A stretch of 36,511 nucleotides of DNA from Armatimonadota bacterium (GTDB lineage Bacteria > Armatimonadota > Zipacnadia > Zipacnadales > VGFC01). Position 1 is the stretch's first letter, and each line of letters opens with the position of its first letter. The notes beneath the pieces were generated by a model that saw only the letters and a program-made list of their open reading frames with translations, was not told the DNA's origin and ran no database searches. The translations under genes and the position numbers were made by a program. Shown in pieces: positions 1 through 7,577 of this stretch. The stretch covers positions 1 to 36,511 of the forward strand of contig VGFC01000021.1 of NCBI GenBank assembly GCA_016869045.1, in the 5' to 3' direction.

Positions 1-1121
1 AGCTCCTGGTACTGCTCCTCGCTGAGCTGCTTCACGTTCGGATCGGCATCGGGCGGCGGCGAGGTCGTGTGCCAGTGCAGCCAGGAGATGATCGGCACCG
101 TGTCGCCCGCGCTCTTGCAGGGGTTTGTCGCCACCAGCAGCATGTTGTAGAACCAGCGGTAGTCCGAGTCCTCGAAGTCGTACCAGCCGAAGGTCGGGTA
201 CCATGTATAGACGACCGGCATCGCGAAGGTGTAGCCGGTCGAGGGGAACAGATTCGGCCACTCGCGGTACTTTGCCCGGCAGTCGGTCTTGACCGGCGCG
301 CCCTCGGGCAGGACCTCGAAGTAGTCGTACCAATAGCGATAGCCGTCGTTCGGGTACTCGGCGTAGTTGCCGACAAGCGCGTTGGGGAAGTACGCCTTCA
401 CCGTGTCGGCGTAGACCTGCCGCTGCATGTCGGCGCGGATCGTGCGGAGACGCTTCTGGAAAGCGCGGAAGTCACCGATGTCGGGCACGTTCTCACGGCA
501 ACGCTTGCAGCGCTTGGAGGCCTCCCACGCCCCGTTCCACTCGATCGGCCCGTCGATCTCCCAGTCCAGGTAGATGAAGCTGACCTGCAGGCCTGCGTCC
601 TTGTACGGACGCAGGAAGGCCTCGAACTGGGCCTTGATGTCCGGATAGCGAAACTCTAGCGCGAAGGGGCAGCCCATCCTGTGCTGCTCGCCGAAGCTCG
701 TGTCGAAGAAGGGCTGGTCCGCATCGTCGATGTGCGCGGTCCGCTCGTCGCCGTTGAAGAAGCTGTGCATGCACGCGTTCGCGTCGATCCCGATCTCCAG
801 CCCGAGCTTCTGCTGCAGCCGCCCGAGGCGCATCGCCTCGGCGAGGCTGTGCTCGACATCGCCCGGGTTCCAGCGGGCGCTGAGCGCGATGCCCCGCGCG
901 TCGAGTTCGCGGAGCAGGCGCTCGTTCTCCGCATCATCCTCCGAGGGCAACCCCTCCAGTCCCATCGCGCGGATCGGCAACCGCTCGCCGCGTGGGAACT
1001 GCAGCGGCTCGGTCGCCGCGAGAACAGCGTCGATCCTGTCCCGCAGTGTCATGCGCTTCGCCTCCTGACACCGGCCGAGGGTCGGCAAGATCACCAACAG
1101 AGCCAACAGGATGCGTCCCAC
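1..1121 (-). CDS. Secreted protein of unknown function, 3' end cut by window
   Basis: The reading frame stays open from a GTG at 1121 to the window edge (at least 373 residues), so the C-terminus is missing. The first residues read MGRILLALLVILPTLGRCQ, a short charged start and a hydrophobic core typical of a Sec signal peptide. A GGAGG lies 7 nt before the GTG. An in-frame ATG at 1052 also has a good AGGAGG 8 nt upstream, so a cytoplasmic form starting MTLRDRID cannot be excluded. The body is rich in aromatic and acidic residues (for example YLDWEIDGPIEWNG and WYPTFGWYDFEDSDYRW), with a Cys pair in SKRCKRC. That composition recalls (beta/alpha)8 glycoside-hydrolase-like proteins, but I do not recognise the family. 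It starts 15 nt after the stop of the upstream lipoprotein gene, so the two are probably co-transcribed. The gene is secure; the function is unknown. Confidence 0.8.
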   Translation of the reverse strand, partial: MGRILLALLVILPTLGRCQEAKRMTLRDRIDAVLAATEPLQFPRGERLPIRAMGLEGLPSEDDAENERLLRELDARGIALSARWNPGDVEHSLAEAMRLGRLQQKLGLEIGIDANACMHSFFNGDERTAHIDDADQPFFDTSFGEQHRMGCPFALEFRYPDIKAQFEAFLRPYKDAGLQVSFIYLDWEIDGPIEWNGAWEASKRCKRCRENVPDIGDFRAFQKRLRTIRADMQRQVYADTVKAYFPNALVGNYAEYPNDGYRYWYDYFEVLPEGAPVKTDCRAKYREWPNLFPSTGYTFAMPVVYTWYPTFGWYDFEDSDYRWFYNMLLVATNPCKSAGDTVPIISWLHWHTTSPPPDADPNVKQLSEEQYQE

Positions 1122-1136
1122 GGTTCGTCCTCCATC

Positions 1137-2294
1137 TCAGTGCGTCTTCGCCGCGTCGATCAGTGCCTGGGCGAAAACCGGCCCGACCGTCTGGTTCGCG
1201 AGCGCGTTCGGGTGCGAGTCGCCGCCGGAGTGGCTGCCCTCGTATTCCCAGCGCAGCATGTTCGCCGTCGCGCTGCCGTCGTCGGGCTTCGCCAGGAGAT
1301 CGAACAGGTCGAAGCACACGATGTTCGGGTGGCCGCTGAGGTAGGTCGAGCTCTTCAGCCAGTTCGCGAAGCGGCGGGCGTTTTTCGCCTGCGTGGCGTT
1401 GGTGCTCAGACGGTGCAAGGGCGGCGTGGACATCACCACAAACATGCGGTCCGGGCGGGTATCGAAGAAGCTGCGCATCGACACGTACCAGCTCTTGTAT
1501 TGGTTCAGTGTCGCCGCGTCGGGGATGGCCGAGGCCGGGAAGCAGGACTTGAACGCAATGACCTCGTGGTTGTTCAGGATGAGGTTGCGGCACTGGACGG
1601 CGTCGGTGCCGGAACCGGCCCACAGATAGGCCAAGCCGTCCGGGTCAGTGTTGTCGTTGGGGATGCTGTAGTTCGTCCCGGTGGGGTTCCCCTGCGGGTC
1701 GGTCAACCCGTCGCCGTTGTAGCCGTGGTCCCAGAACTCGTAGCTCGTGCTGTGCTGCTGGTTGTACGTACGGATGCAGCCGCGAACATCGCCTCCGACG
1801 ATGATCCCGGCGCCGGTGGAGTGGTGCAGGAAGAAGAGGTTGGTCAGTCCGCCGCCGAAGTTGCCCGCGACGACGGCGCTGGCCTGCACCCGCACGACCC
1901 GCGCCATCCACGTCGCATCGGCGTTGCGGCAGCGAACCCTCCACCGGCCGGGAGGTACGTTGGCGAAGCCGTACCGACCGCGGTTCCCCGTGTTCACCGC
2001 GGCGGCCACGGCCTCGGGCGCCTCCTCCCCCAGCGCGGCGGATTGTGTAGAGACCGCCGAGATCGTGACCCGCGCCTGCGGGCGGGCCACGCCCTGGTCG
2101 CCCAGCACAGTACCGGTGATCCCACCCGTGCCAGCGATGGTGAGATCAGCCGTGGTGACGCGTCGCGAGTAGGCGACGATCCCCGACTGCGCACCGTGGT
2201 CCTTTGACTGCCGACCGCCGCCGCAACCACTGAAGAGGACGACGGTGAACGTGACCGCGATCATGAGGCAGCGGCTGCATTGCAGTGGTTGCAT
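1137..2294 (-). CDS. Lipoprotein with carboxypeptidase-regulatory-like and SGNH-like hydrolase domains
   Basis: This encodes 385 residues. The start is set by GGAGGT 9 nt before the ATG. The N-terminus is a lipoprotein signal with a lipobox ending LFSGC (Cys24), so the protein is probably membrane-anchored outside the cytoplasm. Residues about 50-145 (TGTVLGDQGVARPQARVTI ... GRYGFANVPPGRWRVRC) resemble a carboxypeptidase regulatory-like beta-sandwich. Residues about 150-385 look like an SGNH-fold esterase: an FFLHHSTGAG motif sits where GDS normally lies, VVMSTPP is a central strand, and the C-terminal DSHPNALAN fits the block V D-x-x-H signature. The nucleophile would be the Ser of HHSTG if the fold is right. 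It lies 32 nt after the AckA/PduL fusion gene and 15 nt before the next secreted protein, in a same-strand run. Substrate is unknown; deacetylation of a polysaccharide is one possibility. Confidence 0.75.
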   Translation of the reverse strand: MQPLQCSRCLMIAVTFTVVLFSGCGGGRQSKDHGAQSGIVAYSRRVTTADLTIAGTGGITGTVLGDQGVARPQARVTISAVSTQSAALGEEAPEAVAAAVNTGNRGRYGFANVPPGRWRVRCRNADATWMARVVRVQASAVVAGNFGGGLTNLFFLHHSTGAGIIVGGDVRGCIRTYNQQHSTSYEFWDHGYNGDGLTDPQGNPTGTNYSIPNDNTDPDGLAYLWAGSGTDAVQCRNLILNNHEVIAFKSCFPASAIPDAATLNQYKSWYVSMRSFFDTRPDRMFVVMSTPPLHRLSTNATQAKNARRFANWLKSSTYLSGHPNIVCFDLFDLLAKPDDGSATANMLRWEYEGSHSGGDSHPNALANQTVGPVFAQALIDAAKTH

Positions 2295-2326
2295 CGGTCA
2301 GTTACCTCCCCGCGTGTGCCGTACGT

Positions 2327-4609
2327 TCAGCGCTCGACGGCCTCCAGGTACCCCACTGCGTCGCGGTCCAGCTCCGCGGCGTTACCCTCATCGGTATCGA
2401 CATGCATGTCCAGGCGGAAGTCCGGGTGCACGCGCACGAGCACCTCGCCGAAGGAGATTGGGCGGGCGCCTTCGACGCGAACGGCAATGCGGTCCTTGTC
2501 GCGGACGCGGAAGCGCAGGGCATCCTCCGGGCTCATGTGCACGTGGCGGGCGGCGCAGATGGTGCCCTCCTGCAGGTCGATGGCTCCTTGCGGTCCCTCG
2601 ATGCGAATGCCCGGGCTGCCGGCGAGGTCGCCCGAGGCGCGGATGGGGGCGTCGATACCGAGCTGGAACTCCTCGGTGCGGGAGATCTCGACCTGGGTCT
2701 GCGGGCGCACCGGCCCGAGGACGCGGACACGCTCGACCTTGCCCTTCCCGCCGACAAGAGTGACGGTCTCCTCGCACGCGAACTGACCCGGCTGGCTCAG
2801 TTCGGAGCGGAAGTTGAGCGTGTGGGCGGGCCCGTAGAGCGCCTCGACATGGTCCTGGCGCAGGTGGACGTGGTGCGCCGAGATGGCGATGGGGATCGGT
2901 TGCCGACGACGCCGGAAGAGCGACGCCAGCCCCGGATGGCCCGTCGCGGACAGGGCCTCGCTTGCGGCCATGCGGCACTCGTCGGTGGAGACGAGCAAGA
3001 TGCGCGCCGACGAGCGGGCTGCCGAGATGTCGCTCGCTCCGCCGGCGGAGGCCTCGGGCGCCTGGTTGAGCCGGGGGTCGAGTTCCAGGCCCAGCCCCTG
3101 CAACCCCTCGCAGGCCCGGGCGCGCAAGGCGCTCTCCGTCTCACCGTAGGGCCCTGTGAACACCAGAGCGTCCAGCCCACCCAGCGCGGCGACGTAGGCC
3201 CCGATATGCTTGCGCAACGCGTAGGCCCACACGTCCAGCGCGAGCGCGGCGCGCGAGTCGGTCGCCGTCGCCAACTCGCGCAGGTCGCCCGAGAGGCCGG
3301 ACAGCCCGAGCAATCCGCTCTCCTGGGTGAGCAGCCGCTCGGTCTCCCCAAGGGAGAGGCCCTTCTGCCGCGCGATGCGGAATACGACGCCCGGATCCAG
3401 CTCCCCGACTGACGACGGACCGGGCAGGCCGCCGCCGTTGGGCAGGGCGTCGCTCACGTCAACGGCTCGCCCCTCGCCGATCGCACACAGGGAGGTCGTC
3501 CGGTCGAGGTGACAGACAACGAGGCGTAGCTCCTCCGGCGGAGCCTCCAGATGGTCGGCCGCCAGCAACGCGGCCTGATGGTGAGCCAGGCCGTGGCGCC
3601 CGTAGCGCCGCAAGCCGCCCGTGCGGTACAGCTCGTAGGGGACCGCCTGGAGGAACGCGGCGGGGGACATGCTCTGAAAGAAGGCTGTGTCAAAGACGGC
3701 GATCTGGGGGACCTCGGGCGCCAGCCGGCGGCACGCCTCGATCGCGTCCAGACTCGCGCCCAACTCCGGTCCCGCCACGGACAGGTTGCGCAAATCCCGA
3801 ATGAGCGTCTCATCGACGGAGGCGGCGCGGTCATGCCGCTCGCCGCCACAGACCAGCCGGTGCGCGATGGCCGACAGCCCCCGGGCCCCGCCCTGAGCAG
3901 CCCCGTTCCCCTCCAGGCTGCGGAGCACGGCCTCCAGCGCCGACGGCAGGTCGCCCGGCACGGGCGCCGAGGTCCTGCCGCGCAGCACGGCTTGGACGTG
4001 CTCGGCGCGCTCACCGCCCAGCCCCGTTACCGATCCCTCGCGGTTGTGGAACTCCCGCTCGGTATCGAAGTAGCTGTAGGACAGGCGGTCCGTCCCACAC
4101 GCCAGCACAAGCACGCGGAGTTCGGCCGTTGAGGAGCCGGCGGAGGCGGCGGTAGTCGGTTCGGCGGCGGGCACGGCCTCGGCGGCCGCCCGCAGCGCGA
4201 TCTGCGCCCGCAGCCTCTGCGACACGGTGCGGGCGAGCTGCTGCAGTGCCTGCGGGTGCCGGTTGAGCGCCTCGGAGAAGGCGTCGTGGGGAATGAGCAG
4301 CACCCGCGAGGGAATCAGGGCCCGCACATCCGCCGTCGTCGGCTCGCCGCTGATCAGCGAGATCTCGCCGAAGTAGCTCGAGGGCCCTAGCTCGGCGTAC
4401 CGCCGAGGCCGACCGCGGTCGTCCTCCCCCACCACCTGGACCCGGCCGTCCAGCACGATGCCTAGATGCGTCCCCGCCTCGCCCGAGCGGATGATCGTTT
4501 CCCCCGCTTCGAAGTCCTTCACCTCGCCCGCGCTACAGAGCGCCGTAACATCCTGAGGCGCGAAGCCCGCGAGCAGCGGATGGTCCGACAACTGAGCAGC
4601 AATACCCAA
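2327..4609 (-). CDS. cNMP-binding-like / acetate kinase-like / PduL phosphotransacylase fusion
   Basis: This is a 760-residue three-domain protein starting at a TTG with AGGGGG 6 nt upstream. Residues about 1-135 form a CRP-type cyclic-nucleotide-binding domain (FGEISLISGEPTTADVRAL). The cassette has PTTA where the phosphate-binding Arg (PRxA) is expected. Residues about 163-555 align to acetate kinase: AHRLVCGG (R251, like R91 of the Methanosarcina enzyme), VFDTAF (D307, like D148), GRHG (H339, like H180), GLLGLSGLSGDLREL, and TDE (E544, like E384). Three catalytic positions differ: N7 is A170, N211 is R370 and R241 is S400. Residues about 571-760 are PduL-type phosphotransacylase with HVHL (H580, H582), VEIS (E641), ARHVHM (H689, H691) and MHVDTDEGNAA (H736) intact. 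PduL exchanges acyl-CoA and acyl-phosphate; acetate kinase would couple that to ATP. The PduL activity is likely, while the kinase and ligand binding are doubtful. Residue correspondences were aligned by eye from memory. Confidence 0.9.
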   Translation of the reverse strand: MGIAAQLSDHPLLAGFAPQDVTALCSAGEVKDFEAGETIIRSGEAGTHLGIVLDGRVQVVGEDDRGRPRRYAELGPSSYFGEISLISGEPTTADVRALIPSRVLLIPHDAFSEALNRHPQALQQLARTVSQRLRAQIALRAAAEAVPAAEPTTAASAGSSTAELRVLVLACGTDRLSYSYFDTEREFHNREGSVTGLGGERAEHVQAVLRGRTSAPVPGDLPSALEAVLRSLEGNGAAQGGARGLSAIAHRLVCGGERHDRAASVDETLIRDLRNLSVAGPELGASLDAIEACRRLAPEVPQIAVFDTAFFQSMSPAAFLQAVPYELYRTGGLRRYGRHGLAHHQAALLAADHLEAPPEELRLVVCHLDRTTSLCAIGEGRAVDVSDALPNGGGLPGPSSVGELDPGVVFRIARQKGLSLGETERLLTQESGLLGLSGLSGDLRELATATDSRAALALDVWAYALRKHIGAYVAALGGLDALVFTGPYGETESALRARACEGLQGLGLELDPRLNQAPEASAGGASDISAARSSARILLVSTDECRMAASEALSATGHPGLASLFRRRRQPIPIAISAHHVHLRQDHVEALYGPAHTLNFRSELSQPGQFACEETVTLVGGKGKVERVRVLGPVRPQTQVEISRTEEFQLGIDAPIRASGDLAGSPGIRIEGPQGAIDLQEGTICAARHVHMSPEDALRFRVRDKDRIAVRVEGARPISFGEVLVRVHPDFRLDMHVDTDEGNAAELDRDAVGYLEAVER

Positions 4610-4698
4610 ACCGATACCCCCTGCTGAGATGCGCGTAGGTCGTCGCGGGGGAGTTCGTACCGGGCACGCAGCTTCCCTTCGCCTCCTCGCTCAACAGG

Positions 4699-4727
4699 TT
4701 GCATCGCCGCGGAGAATCGTGTATCAT
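4699..4727 (+). promoter_or_regulatory. Sigma70-type promoter of tRNA-Thr
   Basis: TTGCAT at 4699-4704 and TATCAT at 4722-4727 are separated by exactly 17 nt. Transcription would begin near 4734, about 30 nt before the mature tRNA 5' end at 4764. No other gene lies in between. Confidence 0.7.
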
Positions 4728-4763
4728 GGCGGCTCGGTGCGAAGGCCTTGCGCCGAGGCGCCA

Positions 4764-4838
4764 GCCAGTGTAGCTCAACGGCAGAGCAGCTGAATCGTAA
4801 TCAGCAGGTTGGGGGTTCGAATCCCCCCGCTGGCTCCA
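4764..4838 (+). tRNA. trnT: tRNA-Thr, anticodon CGT
   Basis: A full cloverleaf can be drawn. The acceptor stem GCCAGTG (4764-4770) pairs with CGCTGGC (4828-4834), with one G-T wobble. The D stem is GCTC/GAGC (4773-4776, 4784-4787). The anticodon stem is GCTGA/TCAGC (4789-4793, 4801-4805) with loop ATCGTAA, giving anticodon CGT at 4796-4798, which reads ACG (Thr). The variable loop is AGGTT. The T stem GGGGG/CCCCC (4811-4815, 4823-4827) encloses TTCGAAT. The discriminator is T4835 and CCA is encoded at 4836-4838. G1-C72 and C2-G71 agree with known threonine identity elements. Confidence 0.97.
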
Positions 4839-4853
4839 TTCTCGATCACCCCC

Positions 4854-4884
4854 AACACGCCGCACCTGCCAGGTGCGGCGTGTT
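4854..4884 (+). terminator. Strong hairpin after tRNA-Thr
   Basis: A perfect 14-bp stem (AACACGCCGCACCT with its complement) encloses a 3-nt GCC loop, 15 nt after the tRNA CCA. No T-tract follows, so it may terminate or simply protect the 3' end. Its position after the tRNA and before the next promoter supports a terminator role. Confidence 0.65.
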
Positions 4885-4914
4885 CGCTCGCGGGCCGCGC
4901 CGAGCGTGGTCGCG

Positions 4915-4944
4915 TTGACACCCGTTCTTCGCCGGTGCTATACT
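4915..4944 (+). promoter_or_regulatory. Sigma70-type promoter of the membrane protein gene at 4992
   Basis: A consensus TTGACA (4915-4920) and TATACT (4939-4944) are 18 nt apart. Transcription would start near 4951, giving a leader of about 40 nt before the ATG at 4992. Confidence 0.75.
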
Positions 4945-4991
4945 GCGGCGACTCTTGGGGAGACGGCTCGGAAGGGCGTTGGGGAACGACT

Positions 4992-5594
4992 ATGGTACTG
5001 CACGAGACGACCCGTAAACTGCGGGTAGAGTTGCGCCGCACGTGGTTGATCTGGAGCTGCGTGCCGCTGATCGCGGTGCTGATCGGGCTGGCGGCAACGA
5101 CCGCGCTCGCCGCCTCACAGCCCGTCCTCTCGCAGAAGCGCGCGGAGGACTCGTTCTACGCGTTCCTGGCCATCTCGGCGCTCGTGTTCCTGTTCGCGTT
5201 CAGCGTGGACGGCCACTGGACCAACCCCAAGCAGGTCGCCGAGCACATCCGCAAGCGCCTGGCCGGCACTCAACCCGACCCTGGAGCGGCCGCACAGGCC
5301 GCGCCGCAGGGACCTGCCGAGATGCGGGCCGCCGTCGCGGCCGACATCATACTGGGATCGTCCTCGAGTCTCGGGCTGATGGGCCACGCGATTGGGGTCA
5401 TCGCGATCCTGTGCCTCATCAGCGGAGCCGGGCCCGTCCATGCCTATCTGCTGCTGGCGGTTGCCGTGTCGTACCAGCTTTACCTCTTCTCCCGGCACCC
5501 GTATTACGAGCAGGTCGCGCAGGCCGCCTACGCCGACGAACTCGAGCCGGAAGAGGACGACAAGCAGAAGCAGAAGGGTAACCGTCGCAAGTAG
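4992..5594 (+). CDS. Small four-helix membrane protein of unknown function
   Basis: This encodes 200 residues from the ATG at 4992. The reading frame extends upstream through the tRNA, but that part cannot be coding because tRNA-Thr, a terminator and a promoter lie there. Four hydrophobic segments are visible: LIWSCVPLIAVLIGLAATTA, FYAFLAISALVFLFAFSV, LGLMGHAIGVIAILCLI and HAYLLLAVAVSYQLYLFS. An Ala/Pro-rich stretch joins helices 2 and 3. The C-terminus is charged and ends in a Lys/Gln/Arg-rich tail (DDKQKQKGNRRK). I do not recognise the family. It has its own promoter and is followed by a hairpin terminator, so it appears to be a single-gene unit between a tRNA and aspS. Confidence 0.85.
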   Translation: MVLHETTRKLRVELRRTWLIWSCVPLIAVLIGLAATTALAASQPVLSQKRAEDSFYAFLAISALVFLFAFSVDGHWTNPKQVAEHIRKRLAGTQPDPGAAAQAAPQGPAEMRAAVAADIILGSSSSLGLMGHAIGVIAILCLISGAGPVHAYLLLAVAVSYQLYLFSRHPYYEQVAQAAYADELEPEEDDKQKQKGNRRK

Positions 5595-5623
5595 CTGCGC
5601 GCTCCGCCGATCAGGGAGCTCCA

Positions 5624-5655
5624 CGCGGCCGAGTCAACAAGACTCGGCCGCGTTT
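5624..5655 (+). terminator. Intrinsic terminator between membrane protein gene and aspS
   Basis: A perfect 12-bp stem (CGCGGCCGAGTC, 5624-5635, with GACTCGGCCGCG, 5641-5652) has a 5-nt AACAA loop and is followed by TTT. It lies 29 nt after the upstream stop codon and 78 nt before the aspS ATG. Confidence 0.75.
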
Positions 5656-5733
5656 CGAATCAGACGGGCGTTACTTGCGCGCGGTGTGTTCGTAGTGCAT
5701 CACAAGACGTCCCCGAAGGGCAGGCGAGGAGCG

Positions 5734-7527
5734 ATGGCCACACTCCAGGCTTGGCAGAGGACCCACTGGTGCGGTGACGTCCGCAAGGGCGACGTCGGCG
5801 GGGAGATGACCTTCAATGGCTGGGTCCGCCGACGGCGCGATCACGGCGGCCTGATCTTCGTTGACCTCGCCGATCGGACCGGCCTGTGCCAGGTGGTCTT
5901 CGACCCTTCGGAGAGCGCCGAGGCGCACGAGGCGGCCGGCGGGCTGCGTTCCGAGTATGTCGTCAGCGTCAGCGGCGTGCTCGTGGCGCGCTCGGAGGAG
6001 ACGATCAACCCGAACCTGGCGACGGGCGAGGTGGAGCTGCGCGTGCGCCGGCTGGAAGTGCTGAACCCCTCGGAGACGCCGCCCTTCTCGCTGGTCGAGG
6101 AGGACGCGGCGGCAGACGAGCTGATCCGGCTGCGGTACCGGTACCTGGATCTGCGGACGCCGCGCATGCAGCAGAACCTGCGCCTTCGCCACCGCGCGGC
6201 CCAGGCGGTGCGCGCTTACCTGGACCGACAGGGCTTCTGGGAGGTGGAGACGCCGATCCTGTTCCGCCAGACGCCCGAGGGCGCCCGCGACTACCTCGTG
6301 CCGAGCCGCGTGAACCCAGGGCACTTCTACGCGCTGCCGCAATCGCCGCAGATCATGAAGCAGCTCCTGATGGTGGCAGGGGTCGAGCGATACTACCAGC
6401 TCGCGCGCTGCCTGCGCGACGAGGACCTGCGCCGCGACCGCCAGCCCGAACACACGCAGATCGACATGGAGATGGCCTTCGTCACGCGGGAGGACATTCT
6501 CAACGTCACCGAGGGCCTCTTCCGCGCGATCTGGCGTGACACTATCGGCTATGAGCTGCCCGATCCCTTCCCCCGCATGACCCATGCCGAGGCGATCGAC
6601 CGGTACGGCACCGACAAGCCGGACCTGCGCTACGGCATGGAGCTGACGGACCTCAGCGACCTCGCGGCGCAGTGCGAGTTCCGCGTCTTCACGAGCGCGG
6701 TGCAGACGGGCGGGCAGGTCAAGGCGCTGGTGGCGCCGGGCGGGGCGCAGTGGGGGCGGATGGAGATGGACCGCATGACCGAGGAGCTCCAGCGCGAGAC
6801 CCGCGCCAAGGGGCTGGCGTGGATCGCGGTCCTGGCTGAGGGCCCGAAGTCGCCGATCGCGAAGTTCTTCAGCGAGGAGCTGATGAGCACGCTGCTCCAG
6901 CGGACCGGCGCCCAGGCCGGCGACATGGTCCTGATGGTCGCCGACAGGCCGGATGTCGTCGCCGAGGCGCTGGACCGTCTGCGCAGGAAGCTGGCGCTAC
7001 GACTGAACCTGATCCCCGAGGGCGCCTTCGCGCCGCTGTGGGTGCTGGACTTCCCGATGTTCGCGCGGAATGCCGACGAGGGTCGCTGGGATGCCGAACA
7101 CCATCCCTTCTGCATGCCCCACCCCGACGACATCGACCTCATCGAGAGCGATCCGGGTAAGGTGCGCGCGCAGGCCTACGATGTCGTCGTCAATGGCGAC
7201 GAGCTTGGCTCGGGGAGTATTCGTATCCATCGCCGCGACATTCAGCAGCGCATCTTCAGCATGCTCGGGATCACGCCCGAGCAGGCCGAGGAGCGCTTCG
7301 GCTTCCTGTTGAAGGCCTTCGAGTACGGCACGCCCCCGCACGGCGGGATCGCGCCGGGCTTCGACCGCATCGTCATGTGGCTGTGCGGCGAGCCGAACAT
7401 CCGCGAGGTCATGGCCTTCCCGAAGACCCAGACCGCTCAGTGCCTCATGAGCGGCGCGCCGTCGATGGTCGATGAGCGGCTGCTGAGAGACCTGCATGTG
7501 AGGGTGGATCTGCCGCCGCAGGAGTAA
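5734..7527 (+). CDS. aspS: Aspartyl-tRNA synthetase
   Basis: This encodes 597 residues and charges tRNA-Asp (possibly also tRNA-Asn) with aspartate. The ATG at 5734 is preceded by GGCGAGGAGCG; the frame is open further upstream but overlaps the terminator and the preceding gene. The N-terminal OB-fold anticodon-binding domain begins RTHWCGDV and runs to about residue 110 (WVRRRRDHGGLIFVDLADRTG). Class II core motifs are clear: motif 1 with the flipping-loop region around FWEVETPILFRQTPEGARDY, motif 2 LARCLRDEDLRRDRQPEHTQ, and motif 3 GIAPGFDRIVMWLCGEPNIR followed by the typical AFPKTQTAQCLMSGAPS. A GAD insertion domain lies between motifs 2 and 3, as expected for bacterial AspRS, and the length is normal. 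From sequence alone I cannot say whether it is discriminating or not. Confidence 0.98.
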   Translation: MATLQAWQRTHWCGDVRKGDVGGEMTFNGWVRRRRDHGGLIFVDLADRTGLCQVVFDPSESAEAHEAAGGLRSEYVVSVSGVLVARSEETINPNLATGEVELRVRRLEVLNPSETPPFSLVEEDAAADELIRLRYRYLDLRTPRMQQNLRLRHRAAQAVRAYLDRQGFWEVETPILFRQTPEGARDYLVPSRVNPGHFYALPQSPQIMKQLLMVAGVERYYQLARCLRDEDLRRDRQPEHTQIDMEMAFVTREDILNVTEGLFRAIWRDTIGYELPDPFPRMTHAEAIDRYGTDKPDLRYGMELTDLSDLAAQCEFRVFTSAVQTGGQVKALVAPGGAQWGRMEMDRMTEELQRETRAKGLAWIAVLAEGPKSPIAKFFSEELMSTLLQRTGAQAGDMVLMVADRPDVVAEALDRLRRKLALRLNLIPEGAFAPLWVLDFPMFARNADEGRWDAEHHPFCMPHPDDIDLIESDPGKVRAQAYDVVVNGDELGSGSIRIHRRDIQQRIFSMLGITPEQAEERFGFLLKAFEYGTPPHGGIAPGFDRIVMWLCGEPNIREVMAFPKTQTAQCLMSGAPSMVDERLLRDLHVRVDLPPQE

Positions 7528-7531
7528 GAGG

Positions 7532-7563
7532 CGGAGTTCGGGAGTCGCGGAGCTGCGGAGAAC
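7532..7563. repeat. Short octamer tandem repeat, CGGAG family
   Basis: Four consecutive 8-mers read CGGAGTTC, GGGAGTCG, CGGAGCTG and CGGAGAAC. They fill most of the 50-bp gap between the convergent aspS and secretin genes. The same octamer theme recurs at 35809-35848. Confidence 0.6.
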
Positions 7564-7577
7564 GCCAAACGACACGG

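Noticed and set aside
681-2207. Long plus-strand open frame of 508 codons
   Set aside because: It lies antisense to the secreted protein and SGNH lipoprotein genes, has no family motif and shows the Arg/Ala/Val-rich composition of a shadow frame in GC-rich DNA.
4809-4991. Upstream start for the four-helix membrane protein
   Set aside because: It would begin inside tRNA-Thr and run across a terminator and promoter.
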